A program made the position numbers and the translations under genes. A stretch of DNA of 33,343 bases from Deltaproteobacteria bacterium (lineage in GTDB: Bacteria; Desulfobacterota; Desulfobaccia; Desulfobaccales; 0-14-0-80-60-11): NCBI GenBank assembly GCA_003599195.1, contig QZIZ01000108.1:1-33343 (forward strand). Direction: 5' to 3'. Under the pieces are notes generated by a model. The model made no database searches and was not told the DNA's origin. It saw only the letters and a list, made by a program, of their open reading frames with translations. Shown piece by piece: positions 1-9,075 of the stretch. Positions within the stretch are counted from its first letter, which is position 1. Each line of letters begins with the position of its first letter.

Positions 1-2
1 TG

Positions 3-1115
3 TTGGCGGAACTCCTGACCCAACGCTCCCGGGCCGGAATTATCCGGCCCACCAATCCCATCGACCTGGGGGATATCTTTGATTTTGCGGTCTACGAAGA
101 GATCGTAGCCGCGCTCTGCCGGGACCCGGAGGTGGATGCCATTTTGTTGAACTACGGCCCCATGGCGGAGTTTGAAATAGAGCGGGGCCGGCAGATGGCC
201 CGGTATTGTGTGGAGCAGGCCCGGGCCGTGGCCAAACCCCTGGCGGTCACCGTCCTGGTCACCCTGGAGGAAGAGGAGTTTTTCCGGCAAACCCTGGGGG
301 CGCCCGTGTTTCACTTTCCGGAAGAGGCCGTGGAGGCCCTGGCCGCCCACCGTTATCTCGCCGGGGGGAGAGAAACTGCGGCCGGAGAAACCCCTCCCCT
401 CTTTGACCCTGAGAAGGCGGCTGCCCTTTTGCCTGACAAACCGGGCTTTTTGACCCTCCCCCAGGCCCTGTCGCTCATCGCGGCCTTGGGAATACCCGTG
501 GCTCCCTGGCGTTCGGCCGCGACCCAGGAAGAGGCCGTGGCGGCAGCCGCTGCCATCGGCTATCCCGTTTGCCTGAAACTGGCCGCGGCCTCCCTGGTGC
601 ACAAAACCGAGGCCGGCGCCGTGCTTCTGGACCTGGGCGACGCGGCCGCTGCGGCCGCGGGGTTCGCCAGGCTGGCGGAGATCGCCCGGGAATCTCTGCC
701 CTCGGGCGAGGACTGGGAGGCGGTGGTCATGTCCCAGGTCTCGGGCGGCCGGGAACTGCTGGCGGGAGCCCGGCGGGACCCGGTATTCGGACCGGTCCTG
801 GCTTTCGGCGCCGGCGGGGTGGGTACCGAGGTGCTGGAGGACGTCTCGCTCAGCATTGCGCCGGTGGACCTCACCCAGGCCCGGGCCCAGATCGGGGCCA
901 CCCGGATCGGCAAGATGCTGGCGGGCATCCGGGGACAGGCCCCCGCCGACCTGGAGGCGCTGGGCCGGGCGCTGGCGGCGCTGTCCCAACTGATGCTGAG
1001 GTTTCCCCGAATTCAGGAGGTGGATCTCAACCCGGTGTTGGTCTTCCCGGGGGAACCGGGCCTTTTGGCCCTGGACGCCCGGATCAGGATGGGTTCAGTA
1101 GCCAGTGACCAGTAG
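3..1115 (+). CDS. Acyl/acetyl-CoA synthetase (ADP-forming), C-terminal part; 5' end outside window
   Basis: Partial gene: the frame is open at the left edge, so the codon at position 3 is probably not the real start. About 370 residues are visible. Residues 1-115 look like the end of the CoA-ligase (succinyl-CoA-synthetase-like) alpha part, with a TNPIDLGD stretch. After a linker, residues 150-360 form the ATP-grasp (beta) part, with GYPVCLKL, HKTEAGAV and the closing EVDLNPV motif. The family makes acyl-CoA from acid, ATP and CoA, or ATP from acyl-CoA. Next to the CODH/ACS operon an acetate/acetyl-CoA role is likely, but substrate cannot be read from sequence. The last residues (GSVASDQ) come from a dispersed CAGT-rich repeat that has supplied the stop codon. 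About 165 bp and a promoter separate it from cooC. Confidence 0.85.
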   Translation: MAELLTQRSRAGIIRPTNPIDLGDIFDFAVYEEIVAALCRDPEVDAILLNYGPMAEFEIERGRQMARYCVEQARAVAKPLAVTVLVTLEEEEFFRQTLGAPVFHFPEEAVEALAAHRYLAGGRETAAGETPPLFDPEKAAALLPDKPGFLTLPQALSLIAALGIPVAPWRSAATQEEAVAAAAAIGYPVCLKLAAASLVHKTEAGAVLLDLGDAAAAAAGFARLAEIARESLPSGEDWEAVVMSQVSGGRELLAGARRDPVFGPVLAFGAGGVGTEVLEDVSLSIAPVDLTQARAQIGATRIGKMLAGIRGQAPADLEALGRALAALSQLMLRFPRIQEVDLNPVLVFPGEPGLLALDARIRMGSVASDQ

Positions 1116-1212
1116 CCAGTGGGCAGTCTCAAAGTTTCATTAAAATTGAGAGTAATACCAGGATCTTAAAAGAACTGATTACCTACGGATTACTGGCTGC
1201 TATCCCCAAAAG

Positions 1213-1241
1213 TTGACGCCTTTCGGGAAACCGCATATATT
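1213..1241 (+). promoter_or_regulatory. Sigma-70 promoter of the CODH/ACS operon
   Basis: TTGACG at 1213-1218 and TATATT at 1236-1241 are separated by exactly 17 nt, about 40 bp before the cooC start codon. It lies in an AT-rich gap in an otherwise GC-rich region. This is a sequence match only. Confidence 0.6.
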
Positions 1242-1280
1242 TATTTTTCAAAGATTATCTGCAAATACGGAGGAAAACCC

Positions 1281-2030
1281 TTGAGTTTCATAATCGCCCT
1301 GGCCGGAAAAGGCGGCACCGGCAAGACCACGGTGGCCGGCATGCTGCTCCGCTACCTGGTGGAGCATGGGAAGACCCCGGTGCTGGCGGTGGACGCCGAC
1401 GCCAACAGCAATTTTAACGAGGTTCTGGGAGTGGAGGTGGAAGGCACCGTCGGCGCAGCCCGGGAAGAGATGAAAAAGGGCGGCGGCCTGGTGGAGATCA
1501 CCAAAGACCAGCTCATCGAAATGCGCATCAACCAGTGCCTGGTGGAGGCCGACGGCTTCGATCTTATCGTCATGGGCCAGCCGGAGGGTCCGGGCTGCTA
1601 TTGCGCGGCCAATAACCTGGTGGCCCACTTCATGGGGGTTCTCAGTAAGAATTACCCATATATATTGATGGATAACGAGGCGGGCATGGAGCATATCAGC
1701 CGTCTCACCACCAGCAATGTGGACCTCCTGGTGCTGGTCTCGGACCCCTCCTGGCGGGGGATTCAGGCGGCCAGCCGCCTCCAGGAACTGGCCCGGCAAT
1801 TGAAGATCGTTATCGGCCGCCCGGTCCTCATCGTCAATCGGGCCACTAACGGCCTTTCCCCTAAAGCCCAGGCCGAAATCGGGAGCCGGGGTCTGGAACT
1901 GGCCGGTACGATCCCGGAAGATCAGGGCCTCGCGGAATTTGACGCCATGGGCCGTCCCACTTATACCTTGCCTGCGGATTCTCCAGCATTACAAGCAGCT
2001 TACGAAATCTTCGCCCGGTTATTGCCTTAA
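1281..2030 (+). CDS. cooC: CooC/AcsF-type nickel-insertion ATPase for CO dehydrogenase/acetyl-CoA synthase
   Basis: A 249-residue MinD/ParA-type P-loop ATPase of the CooC family, which dimerises on ATP, binds Ni(II) and matures the Ni-containing clusters of CODH and/or ACS in the cytoplasm. Seen directly: deviant Walker A GKGGTGKTT (residues 9-17), DADAN switch region, and the CooC metal site C106-Y-C108 inside PEGPGCYCAANN. The TTG start at 1281 is supported by GGAGG at 1269-1273, 7 nt upstream; no ATG is available nearby. It is the first gene of a same-strand run with acsD, cooS, acsB, acsC and acsE, which fits a dedicated maturation role. Whether it serves CooS, AcsB or both (AcsF-like) cannot be told from the sequence. 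Confidence 0.93.
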   Translation: MSFIIALAGKGGTGKTTVAGMLLRYLVEHGKTPVLAVDADANSNFNEVLGVEVEGTVGAAREEMKKGGGLVEITKDQLIEMRINQCLVEADGFDLIVMGQPEGPGCYCAANNLVAHFMGVLSKNYPYILMDNEAGMEHISRLTTSNVDLLVLVSDPSWRGIQAASRLQELARQLKIVIGRPVLIVNRATNGLSPKAQAEIGSRGLELAGTIPEDQGLAEFDAMGRPTYTLPADSPALQAAYEIFARLLP

Positions 2031-2067
2031 GTGCAAAATTCCCTGGCGCTCAAGATGAATTTTTTGC

Positions 2068-2097
2068 TTGACTTATTTGACAATTAAAGATTATTTT
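2068..2097 (+). promoter_or_regulatory. Possible internal promoter before acsD
   Basis: TTGACT at 2068-2073 is followed after 18 nt by TATTTT at 2092-2097, in the AT-rich cooC-acsD gap; a second TTGACA sits at 2077-2082. The -10 match is weak (4 of 6), so this is only a candidate internal promoter that could uncouple acsD onwards from cooC. Confidence 0.3.
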
Positions 2098-2163
2098 CAC
2101 AATGTTTGGACTTCCCTTGGAGTATGGGGCCGGAAATACCGGAAATATAAGGAGGGAACGACC

Positions 2164-3111
2164 TTGGCTTTTGAAATCCCCAAGCAAGTTTATTCTGGCG
2201 CGATCAAAACTGTTACCATCGGCAAAGGCGACAAGGCCATCACCTTAGGGGGGGAGACATCCTACCCCTTTTATGTTTTTGAAGGGGTTATGCCGAACAA
2301 ACCCCGGGTGGCCATGGAAGTATGGGACAAGAACCCCGGTGAGGACTGGGCTGAACCGGCCCTGGCGCCATTCAAGGACGTGGCTGGCGACCCGGTGGCC
2401 TGGGCCCAGAAGTGTGTCAAGGAATTCGGAGCGGAGGCCATTGCCCTGGTCCTAGTGAGCACCGACCCCAACGGGGACAATGCCTCTCCGGAATCTGCGG
2501 CCGAGACGGCCAAAAAGGTGGCTGCGGCCATCGACGTGCCCCTGATCGTCTACGGCACCAGCAACGTGGACAAGGACGCGGAAGTGCTGCCGGCCGTGGC
2601 CGAGGCCTGCGCCGACTTCAAACTGACCCTCGGTCCGGTGCAGGACAAGAACTACAAGAAGATCGGCGCCGCGGCCCTGGGGTACAACCACACGGTCATC
2701 GCCAACAGCCCCATCGACGTTAACCTGGCCAAGCAGTTGAACATCCTCTTGGGTCAATTGGGCGTCAAAGACTCCCAGATCCTGGTTGACCCCACCACCG
2801 GCGGTTTGGGTTACGGCCTGGAGTATTCCTACTCCGTGATGGAACGGGACCGCATGGCCGCTCTCACCCAGGAAGACGAAAAGCTGCAGCTTCCCATCGT
2901 CAATTACCTGGGGCAGGAAGTTTGGAAAGTTAAAGAGTGCAAACAGACCAACGCGGAAGCCCCCCAGTTGGGCGACCAGACTAAACGCGGCATCCTCATG
3001 GAGGCCATCACCGCGGTGGATCTGCTGCTGGCCGGCGCCGACCTGCTCGTCATGCGGCATCCGGAAGCAGTGAAAATGACCAAATCCATTATCCAGGAAC
3101 TGGCCGGCTGA
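2164..3111 (+). CDS. acsD: Corrinoid iron-sulfur protein small (delta) subunit, AcsD/CdhD
   Basis: A 315-residue TIM-barrel protein of the CdhD/AcsD family. With AcsC it forms the corrinoid iron-sulfur protein, which carries the methyl group from methyl-tetrahydrofolate to the A-cluster of acetyl-CoA synthase. Family stretches seen include the N-terminal MAFEIPKQVYSG, VLVSTDPNGDN, and DPTTGGLGYGLEYSYSVMER. The start was placed at TTG 2164 rather than the in-frame TTG at 2068: GGAGGG at 2151-2156 lies 7 nt before it, and residues encoded upstream do not resemble the family. It lies between cooC and cooS; the 156-nt gap to cooS holds only weak, mutually exclusive hairpins (3209-3220 and 3215-3240). 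Confidence 0.93.
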   Translation: MAFEIPKQVYSGAIKTVTIGKGDKAITLGGETSYPFYVFEGVMPNKPRVAMEVWDKNPGEDWAEPALAPFKDVAGDPVAWAQKCVKEFGAEAIALVLVSTDPNGDNASPESAAETAKKVAAAIDVPLIVYGTSNVDKDAEVLPAVAEACADFKLTLGPVQDKNYKKIGAAALGYNHTVIANSPIDVNLAKQLNILLGQLGVKDSQILVDPTTGGLGYGLEYSYSVMERDRMAALTQEDEKLQLPIVNYLGQEVWKVKECKQTNAEAPQLGDQTKRGILMEAITAVDLLLAGADLLVMRHPEAVKMTKSIIQELAG

Positions 3112-3267
3112 GGCGCCCGCGATCACCTGGACAAACCATCCATTGCACTCAGAGCCCGGCCCATTTAATTTGCGCCTATCTGGTTTTAAACCGGGGTATG
3201 GGGCTCTGCCTCTCAAGAGGGGCCATGAAGGTCGCCTCTTTAAAGTATGAAACCGGAGGAACTATTA

Positions 3268-5283
3268 ATGGCTGAGTTAGAACTCGACAAACTATCCATG
3301 GACCCCGCGGCCCAGGCATTGTTGAAGAAGGCCTCGGCGGAGGGGGTTGAGACCATTTTCGACCGGGCCAAGGCCATGAAGCCCTGCCCCATCGGGGTGG
3401 AAGGCGCGTGCTGCCGCATCTGCGCCCAGGGCCCCTGCCGGGTGCCCGCACCCAAGAAGAAGGAAGGGGAAACCGCGGCCGAGAAGAAAGCCCGCATGGG
3501 CCTGTGCGGCGCCACCGCCGAAACCATCGTCGCCCGGAACTTTGCGCGCATGGTGGCCGCCGGCACCGCCTCCCACAGCGACCATGCCCGGGGCGTGGCC
3601 AAGCTCTTCATCGAAGTGGCCCACGGCCGCACCCAGGGCTACCAGTTGAAAGACGTCACCAAGCTGCGCCGGGTGGCCAAGGACTGGGACGTGCCCGTGA
3701 CCGAGGGTGAAGGCGAAGACGCCAAACCCCGCTCTCCCGAGGCCATCGCCCAGGAGTTGGGCCCCAAGGTGCTGGCGGAGTTCGGCCAGCAGCAAGGCGA
3801 AATCAACTACGTGCGCCGGGCCCCCAAGAAACGCCAGGAACTTTGGCGCAAGCACGGGGTGGTGCCCCGGGGCGTGGACATCGAAGTGGTGGAGCTGATG
3901 CACCGCACCCATATGGGCGTGGACCAGGACTACCACAACCTGATCAAGCAGTCCACCCGCTGTGCCCTGGCGGACGGCTGGTCCGGAAGCATGATCTCCA
4001 CCGACCTTCAGGACATCATGTTCGGCTGCCCGGTGCCGGTGGCCGGTGAGATCAACCTGGGCGTCTTGAAGGAAGACCACGTCAACGTGGTGATGCACGG
4101 CCATGAACCCCTCTTGCCGGAAATGCTCTATGTCGCCTCCCAGGAGAAAGAGCTGCTGGATTACGCCAAATCCAAAGGCGCCAAGGGCATTCAGCTCGCG
4201 GGCATGTGTTGTTCCGCCAACGAAGTGCTGATGCGCCACGGCGTGCCCGTCGCCGGCAACTACCTGCACCAGGAGCTGGCGGTGGTCACCGGTGCGGTGG
4301 ACGCGTTGGTGGTGGATGTGCAGTGCGAAATGCAGGCCCTGGAAAACGTGGCCAAGTGCTACCACACCAAGATCATCACCACCGATGACCGGGCCAAGAT
4401 GCCCCTGGCCGAGCACATCGCCTTCGACGAGCATCATGCCTTGGACGTAGCCCGGCAGGTGATCCGGGTAGCCATCGACAACTATCCCAACCGCCGCGCG
4501 CCGGTGATGATTCCCCAGGAGTCCTCCCCCACCGTCGTGGGTTTTTCCTACGAGACCATCCAGTACCTGCTGGGCGGCTCCATCCGCGGTTCGTATTACA
4601 CCTTGAACGACAACGTCATCGGCGGCCGGGTCCGGGGCGTGGCCGGCGTGGTGGGCTGCAACAACTGCCGCACCACCCAGGATTCCAGCCACATGACCCT
4701 GATCAAAGAGCTGATCAAAAATGACGTCATTGTGCTTTCCACGGGCTGCGCGGCCATGGCCGCGGGCAAATACGGGCTTTTGACCCCGGAATCGGCCTCC
4801 AAGTACTGCGGTGAGGGGCTGGCCGAGGTCTGCGAGACCGTGGGCATCCCGCCGGTCCTGCACATGGGGGCCTGCGTGGACAACTCCCGGATCCTGATGG
4901 CGGCCACCGCTTGTGTGAAAGCCGGCGGCCTGGGTACGGACATCAGCGATCTGCCCGCCGCGGGCGCGGCGCCGGAGTGGATGTCGGAAAAGGCCATCGC
5001 CATCGGCCAATACTTCGTGGCCTCGGGCGTCTACACGCTCTTCGGCGTCACCTTCCCCTCCACCGGCTCGGAGATCCTCACCGACTACCTCTTCAAGGGC
5101 ATCGAGGAAGAGTACGGCGGCAAGTGGGACTTCGTCATGGATCCCATGGAGATGGCCAAACGCATGATCGCCCACATCGACCTGAAGCGGAAAGCCTTGG
5201 GGATTGATAAGGCCCGGGAACGCGTGCTCATGGATATGGAAATGCGCCGCCAACTGGAAGCCGCCGCGGGCGAAGAACATTAA
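3268..5283 (+). CDS. cooS: Carbon monoxide dehydrogenase catalytic subunit (CooS/AcsA)
   Basis: A 671-residue Ni-Fe CO dehydrogenase, close to the usual length of AcsA/CooS. It interconverts CO2 and CO, and in complex with AcsB delivers CO to the A-cluster. N-terminal cluster cysteines are C40, C48, C49, C52, C57 and C80. Expected C-cluster ligands are all visible: H279 (GHEP), C315 (CCSANE), C353 (VQCE), C464 (GCNNC), C494 (TGCAA) and C536 (GACVDNSR). Start ATG 3268 is chosen because GGAGG (3255-3259) is 8 nt upstream; an in-frame ATG at 3247 overlaps that site region and has no RBS of its own. The next gene is acsB, 76 nt away, with a strong hairpin in the gap. The bifunctional operon context makes an ACS-associated CODH more likely than an energy-conserving CooS. 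Confidence 0.97.
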   Translation: MAELELDKLSMDPAAQALLKKASAEGVETIFDRAKAMKPCPIGVEGACCRICAQGPCRVPAPKKKEGETAAEKKARMGLCGATAETIVARNFARMVAAGTASHSDHARGVAKLFIEVAHGRTQGYQLKDVTKLRRVAKDWDVPVTEGEGEDAKPRSPEAIAQELGPKVLAEFGQQQGEINYVRRAPKKRQELWRKHGVVPRGVDIEVVELMHRTHMGVDQDYHNLIKQSTRCALADGWSGSMISTDLQDIMFGCPVPVAGEINLGVLKEDHVNVVMHGHEPLLPEMLYVASQEKELLDYAKSKGAKGIQLAGMCCSANEVLMRHGVPVAGNYLHQELAVVTGAVDALVVDVQCEMQALENVAKCYHTKIITTDDRAKMPLAEHIAFDEHHALDVARQVIRVAIDNYPNRRAPVMIPQESSPTVVGFSYETIQYLLGGSIRGSYYTLNDNVIGGRVRGVAGVVGCNNCRTTQDSSHMTLIKELIKNDVIVLSTGCAAMAAGKYGLLTPESASKYCGEGLAEVCETVGIPPVLHMGACVDNSRILMAATACVKAGGLGTDISDLPAAGAAPEWMSEKAIAIGQYFVASGVYTLFGVTFPSTGSEILTDYLFKGIEEEYGGKWDFVMDPMEMAKRMIAHIDLKRKALGIDKARERVLMDMEMRRQLEAAAGEEH

Positions 5284-5288
5284 AAAAC

Positions 5289-5317
5289 GGGAGGCTGCCT
5301 GAACCGGGCAGCCTCCC
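5289..5317 (+). promoter_or_regulatory. Perfect hairpin between cooS and acsB
   Basis: Arms GGGAGGCTGCC (5289-5299) and GGCAGCCTCCC (5307-5317) pair perfectly (11 bp) around a 7-nt loop, starting 6 nt after the cooS stop. No T-run follows, so it is not a classical terminator; a partial attenuator or an RNA-stability/processing element is more likely. Confidence 0.7.
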
Positions 5318-5359
5318 TGCAGATAATTTCCTTTACGAAAAAGGAAGGAGGACGCCAAC

Positions 5360-7591
5360 GTGTCAAAAATTATCATTTCCGCTGCCATACGCGGCGCTCA
5401 TAAGATCGTCAATCAATGTGCCGACGCCCTCTACGCAGCCCGGGATAAGTACGGGGAAAACCAGGAGATCGGCTTCCCCAATACCGCATATTACCTGCCC
5501 ATCATCTACTCTTTAATGGGCAACAAGATTGAAAAAATTAAAGACGCGATCCCGGTAATGGAGCGCTGCAAGTCCCTGCTGCCGCCCATCCCCGCGGAAA
5601 AGCACCACCTCCCCTACCTGGGACCGGGCCTGGACGCCGGTCTGGCCACCCTGATGGCGGAAGAAATCTTCGAGGCCGTCCGTTACGTGACCGACCCGGA
5701 TTATTACGTGGGCGGTGAAGAAGTCTACAGCAAAGGCGACACCAAGATCTGGCTGGGAGCCGCGGAAGACACCATCTTCCGGAAAAGGGGCATCGAGTTC
5801 GTAGACGGCTCCGCCCCCGGGTTTGCCGCCATCGTCGGCGCCGCGCCTTCGGTCCAGGAAGCCGTGGACCTGGTGACGGAATACCAGAAAAAGAACCTCT
5901 ATATCTTCCTGGCCGCCAAAAACATTGAAGGCACCACTTCGGTGGCCGAACAGCTTCTGGAAGGCGGCGTGCAGATCGGCTGGCCGACCCGTATTGTACC
6001 CTTTGGGCCGGACATCTCTGCGGCGGTCTTCGCCCTGGGCTTCGCCAACCGGGCCGCCATGGCTTTCGGCGGCGTTAAACCCGGCGCCGCCCTGAAGATG
6101 CTGGTTTACAATAAGGACCGCATCTTCGCCTTCGTCAATGCGCTGTCCACCATTCCCGACGAATGGTACGCCAACGCCGCAGGAGCCATCAACTGGGGCT
6201 TCCCCACCATCACCAACCAGGACATTCCCCAGGTGCTGCCCACCGGTATCTGCACCTACGAGCACGTGGTTTCCAACGTGCCCATGGCGGAATTGGGCCA
6301 AAAATCCATCGAAGTCCGGGGCCTCAAGGTCGCGGTCACCGAGATCGACATCCCGGTGAACTTCGGCGCCGCGTTCGAAGGTGAGCGGGTCCGCAAAGAC
6401 GATCTCTACGCCGAGTGCGGCGGCGGCAAGACCCAGGCCGTGGAATTGGTCACCAGCAAACGCATGGACGAAGTGGAAGACGGCAAGGTCGAGGTCTTCG
6501 GTCCCGACCTCCCCGACCTCCCCCAGGACAAAATCCCCATGCGGCTGCCTTTGGCCGTAGTGGTGGAAGTGGCCGGCCGCAACTTCCAGGCCGACTTCGA
6601 GCCCATCCTGGAGCGGCAGATTCACCACCTGGTGAACTACGCCCAGGGCATCATGCACATCGGGCAGCGGGACATCGCCTGGTACCGGATCGGCAAATCC
6701 GCGGTGGAAAAAGGCTTCAGCCTGAAACACATCGGCACCATCCTTCATGCCAAGTTCCACCAGGATTTCGGCGCCATCTTCGATAAATGCCAGATAAAAC
6801 TCTACACCGAAAAAGACAAGGTGGACGAGATCACCACCATAGCCCGGAAGGTCTACAAGGAGCGGGACGCCCGGGTTGAAGGCATGACCGACGAAACCAC
6901 CGAGACCTACTACTCCTGCACCCTGTGCCAGTCCTTTGCGCCCAACCACGTCTGCGTGGTCAGCCCGGAACGTACCGGCCTCTGTGGCGCTTACAACTGG
7001 ATGGACTGTAAGGCTTCCTTCGAAATCAACCCCACCGGTCCCAACCAGCCAATTCAGAAGGGCGAGACCCTGGATGAGAAATACGGGATGTGGCAGGGAG
7101 TCAACGACTTCGTCTTTAAGGCCTCCCGCCAGAAGGTGGAAAAATACAACTTCTACAGCCTGGTCTATGATCCCATGACCACCTGCGGCTGTTGTGAAGC
7201 CATCAGCGCGGTCCTGCCCATGTGCAACGGCATCATGACCGTCAACCGGGACTACACCGGAGAGACCCCCTGCGGTATGAAGTTTACCACCCTGGCGGGC
7301 GTCATCGGCGGCGGCCAGGTAACCCCGGGCTTCGTGGGCCACAGCAAGTACAACGTCACCCAGCGGAAATTCGTGGTGGGCGACGGCGGACTGAAGCGGG
7401 TGGTATGGATGCCCAAGATCCTGAAAGAAGAGCTTCGGGAACGGCTGCTAAAACGGGGCGAGGAACTGGGAATCCCCGACCTCATCGACCGCATCGCCGA
7501 TGAGAGCGTGGGCGTCACCGAAGACGAGATCCTGGGCTTCCTGACCGAGAAGCAGCATCCGGCGCTGGAAATGGAGCCCATTATCGGCTAA
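5360..7591 (+). CDS. acsB: Acetyl-CoA synthase catalytic (beta) subunit, AcsB
   Basis: A 743-residue, full-length bacterial-type ACS that keeps the N-terminal domain contacting CODH, unlike the shorter archaeal CdhC. It condenses CO, a methyl group from the corrinoid protein and CoA into acetyl-CoA, or runs in reverse in acetate oxidisers. A-cluster [4Fe-4S] ligands are C520, C523, C532 and C542 (SCTLCQSF...VCVV...GLCGAY). The Ni-binding motif is C609-G610-C611. All are offset by 14 from the Moorella enzyme numbering as I recall it. The GTG start at 5360 is preceded by AAGGAGG around 5345-5351. Hairpins flank the gene on both sides. I see no truncation or missing ligand. Confidence 0.97.
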   Translation: MSKIIISAAIRGAHKIVNQCADALYAARDKYGENQEIGFPNTAYYLPIIYSLMGNKIEKIKDAIPVMERCKSLLPPIPAEKHHLPYLGPGLDAGLATLMAEEIFEAVRYVTDPDYYVGGEEVYSKGDTKIWLGAAEDTIFRKRGIEFVDGSAPGFAAIVGAAPSVQEAVDLVTEYQKKNLYIFLAAKNIEGTTSVAEQLLEGGVQIGWPTRIVPFGPDISAAVFALGFANRAAMAFGGVKPGAALKMLVYNKDRIFAFVNALSTIPDEWYANAAGAINWGFPTITNQDIPQVLPTGICTYEHVVSNVPMAELGQKSIEVRGLKVAVTEIDIPVNFGAAFEGERVRKDDLYAECGGGKTQAVELVTSKRMDEVEDGKVEVFGPDLPDLPQDKIPMRLPLAVVVEVAGRNFQADFEPILERQIHHLVNYAQGIMHIGQRDIAWYRIGKSAVEKGFSLKHIGTILHAKFHQDFGAIFDKCQIKLYTEKDKVDEITTIARKVYKERDARVEGMTDETTETYYSCTLCQSFAPNHVCVVSPERTGLCGAYNWMDCKASFEINPTGPNQPIQKGETLDEKYGMWQGVNDFVFKASRQKVEKYNFYSLVYDPMTTCGCCEAISAVLPMCNGIMTVNRDYTGETPCGMKFTTLAGVIGGGQVTPGFVGHSKYNVTQRKFVVGDGGLKRVVWMPKILKEELRERLLKRGEELGIPDLIDRIADESVGVTEDEILGFLTEKQHPALEMEPIIG

Positions 7592-7599
7592 CCTCTACG

Positions 7600-7625
7600 G
7601 GGCCGGGAGGATCGCCTCCCGGCCC
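7600..7625 (+). promoter_or_regulatory. Perfect hairpin between acsB and acsC
   Basis: Arms GGGCCGGGAGG (7600-7610) and CCTCCCGGCCC (7615-7625) pair perfectly (11 bp) with loop ATCG, 8 nt after the acsB stop. Only TTCT follows, so termination is probably incomplete at most. It is the second of three such hairpins in the operon. Confidence 0.7.
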
Positions 7626-7706
7626 TTCTGATACGGGCGCCGGCGGGCAGGGGTGGCGCCCCTTTAGCACCGCTTGGGCTCCCAGCCATGGATAAGGAGA
7701 AAGACG

Positions 7707-9047
7707 ATGGCTTTAACGGGAATTGAAATTTTCAAACTCCTCGCCAAAACCAACTGTAAAGAATGCGGCTTCCCCACCTGTTTGGCCTTTGCCATGGCCC
7801 TGGCCAGCGGGAAGGCGGAATTGGACGCTTGCCCGTATGTCTCCGATGAGGTAAGAGAAAAACTGGCCGAGGCCTCGGCCCCGCCCATCCGCCCGATAAA
7901 GATCGGCATGAAAGAAGGGACCAAGACCGTGGGCGGCGAAACCGTCATGTTCCGCCACGAGAAGACCTTCTTCAATCCCACCCTCATCGCCGGCCTGGTG
8001 ACCACCGCCCAGGCGGATGCGGACGTGGACAAGCAGCTCGACACTTTCATGAAGTTGCAGTATGACCGGGTGGGTCTCCTGCTGCGCCCGGAATTGATTG
8101 CGGTCCAGGATGCCAGCGGCGATGCCGGCAAATTCGCGGCCCTGGCAAAAAAGGTGATGGACAAAACCGACGCCGGCCTGATTCTTTGCAGCGACAAGGC
8201 TGACGTGGTCAAGGCCGGAGCCGAAGCGGTCAAGGAGCGCAAACCTTTGATCGGCGTGGCCACCCCGGATAACGCCGACGCCTTCGGCGCTTTGGCCAAA
8301 GAGTTGGGCCTGCCCCTCATCGCCAAGGCGGAAGGTTATGACGCCCTGGCCGACCTGGCCACCAAGCTCACCGGCATGGGCCTTAAAGACCTGGTCCTCG
8401 ATTCCGGCAGCCGCAGCCTGAAGGCGGCTCTCCAGGATCAGATCGTCCTCCGCCGGGCGGCCCTGGTGCCCAAGTTCCGGCCTTTCGGTTTCCCCACCAT
8501 CACCTGCCCCTGCCAGATGACCGACGATCCCATGATGGAGGCCTTGTACGCCTCGGTCTTCATCGCCAAATACGGCGGCATTGTGGTGCTGTCGAATCTC
8601 GACGCCACCACCGTCTTCCCGCTGCTGCTGGAGCGGTTGAACATCTACACCGACCCGCAGAAGCCCATGATCATCAGCCCGGGCATCTACGAAATCGGCA
8701 ACCCCGGCCCCGACTCTCCGGTGGCCGTGACCACCAACTTTGCTCTCACCTACTTCATCGTCTCCGGCGAAATCGAGGGGAGCAAGGTGCCCACCTGGCT
8801 GCTCATCCAGGACACCGAAGGTCTGTCGGTCATGACCGCCTGGGCCGCGGGGAAATTCTCCGGGGATTCGGTGGCCCACTTCGTCAAGAAATGCGGCATC
8901 AATGATAAAGCCAAGACGCGCACCATCATCATCCCCGGTTATGCCGCGGGTATCAGCGGTGACCTGGAAGAGGAACTGCCCGACTGGAAGGTCCTCATCG
9001 GGCCCCGGGAAGCGTCCCATGTCCCGGCATTCTTGAAAAACCTGTAA
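7707..9047 (+). CDS. acsC: Corrinoid iron-sulfur protein large (gamma) subunit, AcsC/CdhE
   Basis: A 446-residue large subunit of the corrinoid iron-sulfur protein; it binds the cobamide that shuttles the methyl group between AcsE and AcsB and the [4Fe-4S] cluster that reactivates it. The N-terminal cluster motif is C17-x2-C20-x4-C25-x16-C42. A TIM-barrel middle and a C-terminal cobamide-binding part follow. The ATG at 7707 is chosen over an in-frame TTG at 7674 because AAGGAG (7694-7699) sits 7 nt before it and the mature motif starts a few residues later. It lies between acsB and acsE; both gaps carry hairpins. Length agrees with the family. Confidence 0.95.
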   Translation: MALTGIEIFKLLAKTNCKECGFPTCLAFAMALASGKAELDACPYVSDEVREKLAEASAPPIRPIKIGMKEGTKTVGGETVMFRHEKTFFNPTLIAGLVTTAQADADVDKQLDTFMKLQYDRVGLLLRPELIAVQDASGDAGKFAALAKKVMDKTDAGLILCSDKADVVKAGAEAVKERKPLIGVATPDNADAFGALAKELGLPLIAKAEGYDALADLATKLTGMGLKDLVLDSGSRSLKAALQDQIVLRRAALVPKFRPFGFPTITCPCQMTDDPMMEALYASVFIAKYGGIVVLSNLDATTVFPLLLERLNIYTDPQKPMIISPGIYEIGNPGPDSPVAVTTNFALTYFIVSGEIEGSKVPTWLLIQDTEGLSVMTAWAAGKFSGDSVAHFVKKCGINDKAKTRTIIIPGYAAGISGDLEEELPDWKVLIGPREASHVPAFLKNL

Positions 9048-9075
9048 TCCTGATTGGGAAGTTCCTTATTTATCC

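Noticed and set aside
2068-2163. Upstream extension of acsD to TTG 2068
   Set aside because: No family similarity in the extra 32 residues, and GGAGGG is ideally placed for TTG 2164.
3292-5388. 698-codon open frame antisense to cooS (and 609 codons antisense to acsB at 5513-7342)
   Set aside because: Mirror of strongly biased GC-rich codons in well-identified genes; translations are His/Gly/Ala-rich with no family resemblance.
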